From assembly GCA_001295775.1 (NCBI GenBank), contig LJIA01000001.1:1-64000 (forward strand): DNA of 64,000 nucleotides, written 5' to 3'. This document shows positions 53,602-60,342 of the stretch, one piece after another (positions within the stretch are counted from its first letter, which is position 1; each line of letters starts with the position of its first letter). The position numbers were made by a program, and so were the translations under genes. The notes below the pieces were generated by a model, which did no database searches, was not told the origin of the DNA, and worked only from the letters and a program-made list of their open reading frames with translations. The DNA comes from a beta proteobacterium AAP99. GTDB taxonomy: Bacteria > Pseudomonadota > Gammaproteobacteria > Burkholderiales > Burkholderiaceae_C.

Positions 53602-53970
53602 GGGGGCGACCTGGTTTCGACGTGGGTTGCAAAGCAGAGTGGGGCACGCCGAGGTTCTGGACCCTCGTTAAACATCAGAAACGCAATAAACGCCAACGAC
53701 TCTACGTTTGACGTAAAACTGGCCGCCTAATCGCGGCTAGCGCTGCACCGGTGGGTCTGAACGCCGGGCGGGGCAACCCGCAGCAGTGTCACCTAACCAG
53801 AATCGGCTTCGCTCGGGTCACTTGAGCGCGGCTTAAATCCAAGGTGACTGGTCTGCCACCGGCCCGCCTGTGGGCAATGCGGCAGATGAGATCCAAATAC
53901 ACAGGCTAAGCGTGTAGAACTGCCTGTAGAGTGCTTGCGGACGCGGGTTCGATTCCCGCCGCCTCCACCA
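53602..53970 (+). ncRNA. ssrA: tmRNA (transfer-messenger RNA)
   Basis: The 5' end GGGGGCGACCTGGTTTCGAC and the 3' end TTCGATTCCCGCCGCCTCCACCA pair to form the acceptor stem of one-piece tmRNA, with encoded CCA at 53968-53970. The resume frame starts at GCC 53692 and reads ANDSTFDVKLAA to TAA at 53730. Ribosomes stalled on broken mRNAs add this tag, which targets the product for proteolysis. Length 369 nt. A TATACT box sits at 53584-53589. The 3' end is a favoured integration site for mobile elements, and the DNA downstream does look mobile. Confidence 0.96.
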
Positions 53971-53978
53971 TAATGTGA

Positions 53979-54011
53979 AATCCCAACCCTTATCCGGTTG
54001 GGATTTTTTTT
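53979..54011 (+). terminator. Rho-independent terminator after tmRNA
   Basis: AATCCCAACC and GGTTGGGATT form a 10-base-pair stem with a 7-base loop, followed by a run of T. It is a textbook intrinsic terminator, directly after the tmRNA. Confidence 0.92.
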
Positions 54012-54244
54012 GCCTGTTCCCCCTGTATTGGCGCGGTTTCCGGCCTTGGCCTCTTGAGCGCGCCCCTCCTGAAGTCTCCGATCCAGGCGCGCATTCCGAC
54101 GTTTTTCTCTCTCTGTTCTCTGCTGGCCTCTTGACCGTCCAAGTGCCCAAGCTCACTGTTTTCGCGGGTTCGAGGGCTGGCAGTTGTGGTTCTCGTCTGC
54201 TCAGGCTGCGGCGACCGAGAACGGAGATTGACCGGTCTGGGCAC
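54012..54244. other. Non-coding stretch between tmRNA terminator and merR
   Basis: No gene was found in these 233 bases. An 11-base direct repeat TGGCCTCTTGA occurs at 54047 and 54124, and CGCGGGTTCGA near 54164 matches part of the tmRNA T-arm, which may be chance. No transposon terminal repeat was recognised. Confidence 0.5.
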
Positions 54245-54652
54245 TCACGCCTCTTGCAAAGCGGAGATCAGCGGACACCGCACCTGTCCGCTGGCGGCGC
54301 AGCAGCGCTCGACGAGCCCCTGCAGCGCGGCTTCGATGCGATGAAGGTCGGCAAGCCGAGCTTGCACGTCCCCCAGCTTGCGCTCGGCCTGTTCGCGGGC
54401 TTCGGTGCAGTGCGACCCGTCCTCAAGTCGAAGCAAGTCCGCGATCTCGTCCAGACTGAACCCCAGTCGCTGAGCCGACTTGATGAAGCGCACACGTGCC
54501 AGATCAGCATCGGCGTAGCGACGGATGCCGCCAAGGGGTCTGTCTGGCTCATTCATCAGGCCCTTGCGTTGGTAGAAGCGAATGGTTTCGACATTGACCC
54601 CGGCGGCATCCGCCAGGACGCCGATGGTCAGGTTTTCGGGTATTTCGTTCAT
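54245..54652 (-). CDS. merR: Mercury-responsive regulator MerR
   Basis: A 135-aa MerR. The N-terminal winged HTH ([23 protein letters not shown]) leads to a dimerisation helix and the Hg(II) ligands: one Cys in SHCTEAR, two more in [13 protein letters not shown]. Length and residues fit true mercury sensors rather than other metal MerRs. It represses and, with mercury, activates the divergent merTP promoter by untwisting its 19-base spacer; that operator is visible at 54658-54688. Confidence 0.95.
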   Translation of the reverse strand: MNEIPENLTIGVLADAAGVNVETIRFYQRKGLMNEPDRPLGGIRRYADADLARVRFIKSAQRLGFSLDEIADLLRLEDGSHCTEAREQAERKLGDVQARLADLHRIEAALQGLVERCCAASGQVRCPLISALQEA

Positions 54653-54657
54653 GGTGC

Positions 54658-54688
54658 TTGACTCCGTACTTAAGTACGGAAGTAAGCT
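54658..54688 (+). promoter_or_regulatory. mer operator/promoter
   Basis: -35 TTGACT (54658-54663), a 19-base spacer and -10 TAAGCT (54683-54688). The spacer starts with the perfect 16-base palindrome CCGTACTTAAGTACGG, the MerR site. The overlong spacer is the mark of MerR-controlled promoters. The merT ATG begins only 7 bases after the -10 box. Confidence 0.93.
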
Positions 54689-54694
54689 TACGCC

Positions 54695-55063
54695 ATGAAA
54701 TCAGATTCCCCAACCATTTCTCGAAACGGCGGGCGCGGCGCGCTGCTAACCGGCGGTCTGGCGGCGATCCTCGCCTCGACCTGCTGCCTCGGTCCCTTGG
54801 TGCTGATCACGCTCGGCGTCTCCGGCGCGTGGATCAGCAACCTGACCCTGCTCGAACCCTACCGGCCCATCTTCATCGGAGCGGCGGTCGTGGCGCTGTT
54901 TTTCGCGTACCGGCGTATTTGGCGACCGGTCGCCACCTGTGAACCTGGGCAGGTCTGCGCGCGACCCGAGGTCAACCGCAACTACAGGGCGCTGTTCTGG
55001 ATCGTTGTGGGGCTGGTGGTGGTTGCGCTCGGTTTCCCGCTGATTGCACCGTGGTTTTACTGA
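54695..55063 (+). CDS. merT: Mercuric ion transport protein MerT
   Basis: A 122-aa inner-membrane mercury importer with three helices. The first helix has the Cys pair [18 protein letters not shown], and the cytoplasmic loop has the second pair in TCEPGQVC, which hands Hg(II) inward. Here that would be to a reductase, which is not encoded nearby. The ATG is at the expected transcription start, so translation is probably leaderless. merP follows 12 bp later. Confidence 0.94.
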   Translation: MKSDSPTISRNGGRGALLTGGLAAILASTCCLGPLVLITLGVSGAWISNLTLLEPYRPIFIGAAVVALFFAYRRIWRPVATCEPGQVCARPEVNRNYRALFWIVVGLVVVALGFPLIAPWFY

Positions 55064-55075
55064 AAGGAAATTGCC

Positions 55076-55360
55076 ATGAAAAAGCTCGTTGCCCTGGTCG
55101 CATTGGTCACACTGACATCGCCACTCTGGGCTGCCACGCAAACCGTCACGCTGTCGGTACCGGACATGAACTGCGCCGCCTGCCCGATCACCGTGAAGAA
55201 GGCGCTGACCAAGGTGTCCGGCGTCAGCAAGACCGAAGTGAATCTTGATCGGCGCGAGGCCAAAGTGACGTTTGATGACGCGAAGACAAGCGTTGACGCG
55301 CTCAGGCTCGCCACCAAAGACGCCGGTTATCCCGCGACTTTGGTGGGGGCCGTCAAGTGA
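55076..55360 (+). CDS. merP: Periplasmic mercury-binding protein MerP
   Basis: A 94-aa protein with signal peptide (MKKLVALVALVTLTSPLWA) and an HMA domain. The metal site is MNCAACPITVKKAL. It picks up Hg(II) in the periplasm and passes it to MerT. GAAAGGAAATTGCC precedes the ATG. Its stop overlaps the GTG start of the next gene. Confidence 0.94.
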   Translation: MKKLVALVALVTLTSPLWAATQTVTLSVPDMNCAACPITVKKALTKVSGVSKTEVNLDRREAKVTFDDAKTSVDALRLATKDAGYPATLVGAVK

Positions 55361-55581
55361 CAACCGCAGTCATCCTTGACTCGACGTTGACCTGTCCCGA
55401 ATGCGGCTACGTCAAGACCGAGACGATGCCCACCGACGCCTGCCAGTGGTTTTACGAATGCGAGCAGTGCCATGCGGTACTCAAGCCCAAGCCGGGAGAC
55501 TGCTGCGTCTACTGCTCCTACGGCACGGTGCCGTGCCCGCCGATCCAGGAGCGCGGCAAGGGTAGCTGCTGCAGCGGCTGA
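55357..55581 (+). CDS. GDCCVxC-domain small protein
   Basis: A 74-aa Cys-rich protein. It has an N-terminal zinc-ribbon-like half (LTCPECGYVK ... YECEQCHAVL) and the namesake motif PGDCCVYCSYGTVPCPPIQ, then a C-terminal CCSG. Proteins of this family are often found beside mer genes and some use selenocysteine; this one uses ordinary Cys codons. GTG start at 55357 overlaps the merP stop. It may bind mercury or act as a metal carrier; no function is established. It is the last rightward gene of the mer unit. Confidence 0.85.
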   Translation: MTTAVILDSTLTCPECGYVKTETMPTDACQWFYECEQCHAVLKPKPGDCCVYCSYGTVPCPPIQERGKGSCCSG

Positions 55582-56058
55582 TCACGACAGCCGTAGAAGT
55601 TCGCGCTGCGCATCCCATCGCACGGGGATGGCACGGCGGCCGACGCTTTCCAGTGTCACGCCCGAAGCAGCACCGGTCGCACAGGCCTCGACGATGCTTG
55701 GCGCCAGCTGTGCCAAGCGGGCGATCCGGCTGGCACGACCGAGGTCGACCCCTTCGGCTTCGGCAATCTCGGTGATCGACATGAACCGGCCCTCATCCAT
55801 CAGGCGCTGCCAGTGGTGCGCGAGGCCGAGCGCCCGCATCAAGGGGGTGTCTTGCGCCATCTCGCGCACCTGCCGCTCGCGCTGGGCCTCGTCCAGAAAC
55901 TCCTGCGGCGCGTCCAGCGGCGTGATGACCTGCTTCTTCAGGCCCCGGCGCACCAACGTCCAGGGCAGGAAGGTTTCCATCTGCACGCCGCCTGCGGGCA
56001 GCGGCGTCTGATACGTCACTGGGTCACCTTTGGCCCGGCCGCGATGCTTGAGACTCAT
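55582..56058 (-). CDS. Recombinase-associated HTH-like protein, copy 2
   Basis: A 158-aa basic protein. The segment METFLPWTLVRRGLKKQVITP is followed by helices ALGLAHHWQRLMDEGRFMSI, TEIAEAEGVDLGRASRIARL and LAQLAPSIVEACATG, which look like a Korc/ParB-type HTH. It aligns by eye with the next gene upstream (METFVPLTFRRRG, FYWQHLLDTG, LTLLAPDIIEQFMAGKQPRRL), so the two are paralogues. Its ATG at 56058 overlaps that gene's stop. Such pairs travel with serine recombinases; they may be DNA-binding directionality factors, but no function is proven. Confidence 0.78.
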   Translation of the reverse strand: MSLKHRGRAKGDPVTYQTPLPAGGVQMETFLPWTLVRRGLKKQVITPLDAPQEFLDEAQRERQVREMAQDTPLMRALGLAHHWQRLMDEGRFMSITEIAEAEGVDLGRASRIARLAQLAPSIVEACATGAASGVTLESVGRRAIPVRWDAQRELLRLS

Positions 56059-56426
56059 GCGTCCCCCTCGAAACTGGCCATGAGCTGGCGCTGGGTGTGC
56101 CAGTCGACCATCAGTCGGTTTCGCTGAAACCACATCAGCGTCAGCCGCCGTGGCTGCTTGCCCGCCATGAACTGCTCGATGATGTCGGGGGCCAGCAGGG
56201 TCAGTCGCAGCAGTTCGTTGACCACCGAGTGGTGCAGCTTCTCGGCGCGGGCGATGGCCGACCCGCTCTGCATCGCGCCGGTGTCCAGCAGATGCTGCCA
56301 GTAGAAGGCGCGCGCCACACCGTCGAGCAGGGTCACGTCGTGGACGTGCCGGTCGTCGGCAGCCACGCGTTGGACGCCCCGTCGGCGAAACGTCAGGGGC
56401 ACAAAGGTTTCCATCGACTCGTCCAT
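56055..56426 (-). CDS. Recombinase-associated HTH-like protein, copy 1
   Basis: A 123-aa protein beginning MDESMETFVPLTFRRRG. It has helices with AFYWQHLLDTGAMQSGSAIA and RAEKLHHSVVNELLRLTLLA, then PDIIEQFMAGKQPRRLTLMW. It overlaps the recombinase stop by one base and the next gene start by four, so three genes are translationally linked. It is a paralogue of the gene at 55582. Family name not known to me; DNA binding is inferred from the helix pattern. Confidence 0.78.
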   Translation of the reverse strand: MDESMETFVPLTFRRRGVQRVAADDRHVHDVTLLDGVARAFYWQHLLDTGAMQSGSAIARAEKLHHSVVNELLRLTLLAPDIIEQFMAGKQPRRLTLMWFQRNRLMVDWHTQRQLMASFEGDA

Positions 56427-57814
56427 CAGGCTTCGACCTCCAGCAGTTCAGCACCAATGCTGTCCGGGCCGAACTCTTCGATGAGCGCGTTCCAACCTAC
56501 CTCACGCCACTTCACCTTGATCCCCTGCACCTCGCCCGCGTGGACGAGGTCGATGCGCTCGATCATCAGATTGGCGATGCGGTGGCGCTCGACCGGGAAC
56601 AGTTGATCCCACACGTTGTTGAGCCGCCCCATCGCCATCACGGTGGTGGCCTCGTCGATCTGGGCCCCGTTGCGTTGGATGTGCCGCACCACCGACGCCA
56701 CGGTCTCCGGGCTGGTCAGCACCGTGCGGATCTGGGCCACCACCGCCCCCTCGATCTCCGGCGCGGGCAGGCGCTCGTAGCTCTTGCCCGGTGCGCCGAA
56801 TCGCGCTTCCGACTTGGACACGTAGTAGTGGTACTTGCGCCCGTTCTTGCGCGAGTAGGTCGGGTACATCCGTTCGCCCGAGGGCGCGTACAGCAGGCCG
56901 CGCAGCAACGCGTCGGTGCGCGACCTGATCTTGGTCTCGACCGACCGAGTGTGGCCATCCTTGGCCAGCACCTCGTGAACCCGGCCCCACAGCCCGGGAT
57001 CGATGATGGCTTGATGCACGCCCGGGTACCAACTGCCCTTGTGCGACAACTCCCCGAGGTAGATGCGGTTGCGCAGCAGCTTGTGCAGGTACTTCTTGTC
57101 GATGCGCGTGCCTGCCCGCGTCTGGCCGTCCTGTGTCGTCCACGCCTTGGTGGTGATGCCATCCAGAGTCAGGTTGGCGGCAATCTGGGTGGGCGAGCCG
57201 ATGGTCAGCATCTCCTCGAAGATGCGCCGCACCACCGCCGCCTCGGTGTCGTTGATGACCAGCAGACGGTTCTCGACGTCGAAGCCGAGCGGCGGCACGC
57301 CACCCATCCACATCCCTTTGCGCTTGCTGGCGGCGATCTTGTCGCGGATGCGCTCGCCGGTGACCTCGCGCTCGAACTGGGCGAAGGACAGCAGCACGTT
57401 GAGCATCAGCCGCCCCATCGATGTGGTGGTGTTGAACTGCTGCGTGACCGACACGAACGACACGCCGTGGCGCTCAAACACCTCGACCATCTTGGAGAAG
57501 TCGGCAAGGCTGCGCGTCAGGCGGTCGATCTTGTAGACCACCACGATGTCGATCTGGCCGCGCTCAATGTCGGCCATCAGGCGTTTTAGCCCCGGCCGAT
57601 CCGTGTTGCCGCCGGAGAAGCCGGGGTCGTCGTAGTCGTCGGCCACCGGAATCCAGCCCTCGGCGCGCTGGCTGGCGACATAGGCGTGGCCAGCTTCCTT
57701 CTGCGCGTCGATGGAGTTGAACTCCTGGTCAAGGCGCTCGTCCGAAGACACCCGGCAGTAGACGGCGCAGCGTTTGCGTGCCTTGGGAGAGGCGATTTGG
57801 ACGGCATCTTTCAT
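56426..57814 (-). CDS. Large serine recombinase
   Basis: A 462-aa site-specific recombinase. The N-terminal resolvase domain (about 14-160) has catalytic Ser23 in YCRVSS and VYKIDRLTRSLADFSKMV; the recombinase domain follows (about 180-290: GGVPPLGFDVENRLLVIND), then a long helical C-terminal part. The usual Cys zinc ribbon is replaced by LLYAPSGERMYPTYSRKNGRK without Cys. Start ATG 57814 overlaps the DUF2924 stop. It could integrate and excise the element or invert DNA; the site is unknown. Confidence 0.9.
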   Translation of the reverse strand: MKDAVQIASPKARKRCAVYCRVSSDERLDQEFNSIDAQKEAGHAYVASQRAEGWIPVADDYDDPGFSGGNTDRPGLKRLMADIERGQIDIVVVYKIDRLTRSLADFSKMVEVFERHGVSFVSVTQQFNTTTSMGRLMLNVLLSFAQFEREVTGERIRDKIAASKRKGMWMGGVPPLGFDVENRLLVINDTEAAVVRRIFEEMLTIGSPTQIAANLTLDGITTKAWTTQDGQTRAGTRIDKKYLHKLLRNRIYLGELSHKGSWYPGVHQAIIDPGLWGRVHEVLAKDGHTRSVETKIRSRTDALLRGLLYAPSGERMYPTYSRKNGRKYHYYVSKSEARFGAPGKSYERLPAPEIEGAVVAQIRTVLTSPETVASVVRHIQRNGAQIDEATTVMAMGRLNNVWDQLFPVERHRIANLMIERIDLVHAGEVQGIKVKWREVGWNALIEEFGPDSIGAELLEVEA

Positions 57815-58263
57815 TGCGCACCTGCCTTGCCGGTCAGGCCGAAGAACAGCGGCCCCGACCAGTGCGTGCCGGTGATCTGCCGGGCCACGGCTGTCAGGCT
57901 CTTGAAGGTGCTGCCCTCGTATTCGAACAGGCCTTCGGCGGTGACCGCCACCTTGTGCTCGCGGTCGCCCCATTCGCGCAGCAGCACGGTGCCGGGCGCG
58001 AAGTTGGTGTCGCGCGGCCGTGCCCGCAGCTTGATCTTGGAATGCTTGGCACCGATGGCCTCCAGGCGCTGGCGCGTGTTATGCGCCAGACCGCCGAAGG
58101 CTTCCTCCTGCATCTTGTAGGCAATGCGCGACTCGATGAAGACGCGGTTAGGGTTGATGGGGCGGCTGCTGAAGTACCGATCCCACACTGGCCACAACTC
58201 GGCGATGGGCAGGCTCGACAGCTCCGCAATCCGCGCGGCGACGGATGCTTGTTTCTCGTTCAT
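57811..58263 (-). CDS. DUF2924 family protein
   Basis: A 150-aa basic protein. It fits DUF2924: IAELSSLPIAELWPVWDRYF, RVFIESRIAYKMQEEAFGGL, GTVLLREWGDREHKVAVTAEG and FEYEGSTFKSLTAVARQITG. This family nearly always sits next to serine recombinases, and here its stop overlaps the recombinase start. AGGAGAAG precedes the start (GTG 58266 or ATG 58263). Probable recombination accessory factor; not demonstrated. Confidence 0.88.
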   Translation of the reverse strand: MNEKQASVAARIAELSSLPIAELWPVWDRYFSSRPINPNRVFIESRIAYKMQEEAFGGLAHNTRQRLEAIGAKHSKIKLRARPRDTNFAPGTVLLREWGDREHKVAVTAEGLFEYEGSTFKSLTAVARQITGTHWSGPLFFGLTGKAGAQ

Positions 58264-58274
58264 CACAACTTCTC

Positions 58275-58454
58275 CTATTGATAGGGGGTTGTATGAACGC
58301 GCTGGTCGGGCAGGAAGCCAAGGCCAACTTCTCTCTGTTTTGGCGCTTCTGCGACGACGGTGCGGACGATGGCGGCCGCAAGGATGGCGGTGATTTCACC
58401 AGCGCGGGCGCTGGCGGACATCTCTGAGGGAGATGCGAGTTCGAGGTTCTTCAT
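58275..58454 (-). CDS. Small protein, first gene of the recombinase operon
   Basis: A 59-aa protein (MKNLELASPSEMSASARAGE start) with a middle helix EITAILAAAIVRTVVAEAP. I recall short proteins of this form (SEMSxxxRxxEIxxILAxxIxR) just before DUF2924 genes, which supports it as real. ATG 58454 has GGAG five to six bases upstream. The DUF2924 gene starts 11 bp later. Function unknown. Confidence 0.7.
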   Translation of the reverse strand: MKNLELASPSEMSASARAGEITAILAAAIVRTVVAEAPKQREVGLGFLPDQRVHTTPYQ

Positions 58455-58553
58455 GACGGCTCCGAGGAATTGCAACCGTCACAGATGATGTGCGCGATGT
58501 TCCGAAGCGGATGGCAACGCAGGGCAATCGGCGGAACATGCAAACAGTACTTT

Positions 58554-58593
58554 GCAAGACATTCTTGCCTTCTTAACTTCGCAAGACTAGAAT
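58554..58593 (+). promoter_or_regulatory. Promoter and operator of the XRE/ImmA cassette
   Basis: GCAAG-ACATT-CTTGC is a perfect inverted repeat at 58554-58568; a third GCAAGAC occurs at 58581-58587. A -35-like TTGCCT (58566) and -10-like TAGAAT (58588) with a 16-base gap overlap these sites. The arrangement suggests that the XRE protein encoded just downstream represses itself. Confidence 0.6.
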
Positions 58594-58615
58594 GCTGGTT
58601 TAGGAGGTGACTGCC

Positions 58616-59737
58616 ATGCTCGAAAAGATCTCGCAAAAGCTGATCGGCTACCGCGTCAAAGCGGCGCGCGAGGCCAAGGGCTGGACGCAGGATCAGCTCA
58701 CCCAAGGCTTGGGCCTGAACGACCGTCAGACGGTCTCTGACATCGAAAATGGCAAGCGCGCCCTGAAGCCGGATGAGATGCTGACGCTGTCCGACCTGCT
58801 GGATCGCGACATCGAGTTCTTCATCGACCCGTTTGCTGTCGCTGGCGAAGCGCAGTTCTCCTGGCGTGCCGCCCCGGAGGTGCCGGAGGACGGTCTCGAC
58901 GGATTCGAGCTGAAGGCCGGTCAATGGATCGGTCTGCTTCGCTGGCTGCGCGAGCAACAGGACAGCCGCGCGAGCGTACTCAAACGCGCTCTGCGACTGT
59001 CCGCGCAGTCTTCCTACGAGGATGCACAGGAACGCGCGGAAAGTCTGGTCGCCGAACTCGATCTCGGCGTCATTCCGGCTGAAGGCTTGATCGACAAGAT
59101 CGAGCGCGAGCTGGACATTCCGGTGTTGTTCGTCGACACGGTCGACACCGCCGACGGACAGTCCATCTCGGGGGCTACCTGCCACCTGGAGGAGATGGGC
59201 GTCATCCTGATCAACCGCAACGAGAGCGAAGCCCGACGCTTCTTCGATCTGGCGCACGAACTTTTCCATGCCCTGACCTGGGACGCGATGAAGCCGGATC
59301 ACCGGGAATCGAACTCCGTCGAAGAACGCAACAAGGGCAAGCGCATCGAGCAGTTGGCAAACAGCTTCGCCGCTGCGCTGCTGATGCCGAGCGCCGCCCT
59401 CGACAAGCTGATCGAGCGCGACCGCCTCGACGACATTGCGCATCTGTGCGAAGTTGCAGCCTTGCTCAGGGTTGCTCCGGTCACGCTGGCATGGCGGCTG
59501 TTTAACCTCAAGCTCATCGGTGAAGACACTCGACGCGGCCTTTCTCAGGAAAAGCAGCGGCCATCAGTGTCAGGCCCGCCCAAACGGTTCTCGCCCACCT
59601 TCGTGAAGATGCTTCACGAGGCCCTGGAGAACGGACGGCTGTCGGCTCGCAAAGCGGCCAAGGCCATGGGCCTTGGCCTGGGTGGGTTGAACGAGCTATT
59701 CGCTCAGTACGACCTCACCGCACCGTTCGAGCTGTGA
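58616..59737 (+). CDS. XRE regulator fused to ImmA/IrrE-type metalloprotease
   Basis: A 373-aa fusion. Residues 10-70 form an XRE HTH (LIGYRVKAAREAKGWTQDQL, then LNDRQTVSDIENGKRALKP). The C-terminal two-thirds has the COG2856/ImmA-IrrE domain with zinc motif DLAHELFHALTW (HExxH) and FAAALLMPSAAL. Such proteins cleave a partner repressor or antitoxin upon a signal. ATG 58616 follows AGGAGG by 8 bases. It overlaps its own operator and is followed 12 bp later by a PIN nuclease gene, suggesting a toxin-antitoxin-like pair. Confidence 0.88.
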   Translation: MLEKISQKLIGYRVKAAREAKGWTQDQLTQGLGLNDRQTVSDIENGKRALKPDEMLTLSDLLDRDIEFFIDPFAVAGEAQFSWRAAPEVPEDGLDGFELKAGQWIGLLRWLREQQDSRASVLKRALRLSAQSSYEDAQERAESLVAELDLGVIPAEGLIDKIERELDIPVLFVDTVDTADGQSISGATCHLEEMGVILINRNESEARRFFDLAHELFHALTWDAMKPDHRESNSVEERNKGKRIEQLANSFAAALLMPSAALDKLIERDRLDDIAHLCEVAALLRVAPVTLAWRLFNLKLIGEDTRRGLSQEKQRPSVSGPPKRFSPTFVKMLHEALENGRLSARKAAKAMGLGLGGLNELFAQYDLTAPFEL

Positions 59738-59749
59738 GGTGAGAACGGT

Positions 59750-60271
59750 ATGCAGAAAATCCGAGTCTTCGCGGACACCAATGTCATCCTCGAATCGTTC
59801 CGAACGGGTTGCTGGACGGCCATCAGTAATCACTTCGCCATCGAAACCGTCGAGAAGTGTGTCGAGGAAACGCTGACCGGCAACCCCGGTGATCCTCGTC
59901 ACGTTGCCGTCCCGCCTGCGAGCTTGAAGGCAGGCCTTGCCGGGCAACATTCGGTCAGCCGCAAGGAACTCGCCACGTTGGTGTTGAGCCATCCTCCGAG
60001 CAGCACGCTCGACGATGGCGAAAAGCATCTTTTTGCGTGGCTGTTCGCCAACAAACTGCTGCCGTCACATGTCATCGTGGTCACGACGGCCGACAAGGCC
60101 GCCCTGGTCGCATCGAATGGTCTGGGGTGGCTGGACTGCATGATCTCGTTGGAGGATCTGGCTCGCAAGGCAGGCGTTGGTCGAGTCAACCTCGACGCCC
60201 TGGCCCTGCAGTATCGCGATGACTGGCTGTCCAGCATCAAGACCAAGATCAGGTTGGGAATCATCCCGTGA
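59750..60271 (+). CDS. PIN-domain nuclease
   Basis: A 173-aa protein. The PIN signature is visible: FADTNVILESF with Asp9, an acidic helix TVEKCVEETL, DDGEKHLFAWLFANK and TTADKAALVASNGLG, which supply the acidic metal site. Single-strand RNA or tRNA cleavage is expected of such toxins. Length is a little greater than classical VapC (about 130 aa), with an extra C-terminal helix region. It is 12 bp after the XRE/ImmA gene, so the two are one transcript; the neighbour is the likely control protein. Confidence 0.85.
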   Translation: MQKIRVFADTNVILESFRTGCWTAISNHFAIETVEKCVEETLTGNPGDPRHVAVPPASLKAGLAGQHSVSRKELATLVLSHPPSSTLDDGEKHLFAWLFANKLLPSHVIVVTTADKAALVASNGLGWLDCMISLEDLARKAGVGRVNLDALALQYRDDWLSSIKTKIRLGIIP

Positions 60272-60342
60272 AAAACGTCTGACGCTGAGGGTGAGTCCAT
60301 TTACGGGAGGAAAGCCACTCAGCAATGTTCAAGGAGCATCGA

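Noticed and set aside
54124-54134. 11-base direct repeat TGGCCTCTTGA as transposon footprint
   Set aside because: Copies lie 77 bases apart with nothing recognisable between them and no inverted ends.
53942-54176. CGCGGGTTCGA in the tmRNA T-arm and again near 54164, as possible attachment repeats
   Set aside because: Only 11 bases match and the T-loop sequence is generic; a true repeat should include the tmRNA 3' end.
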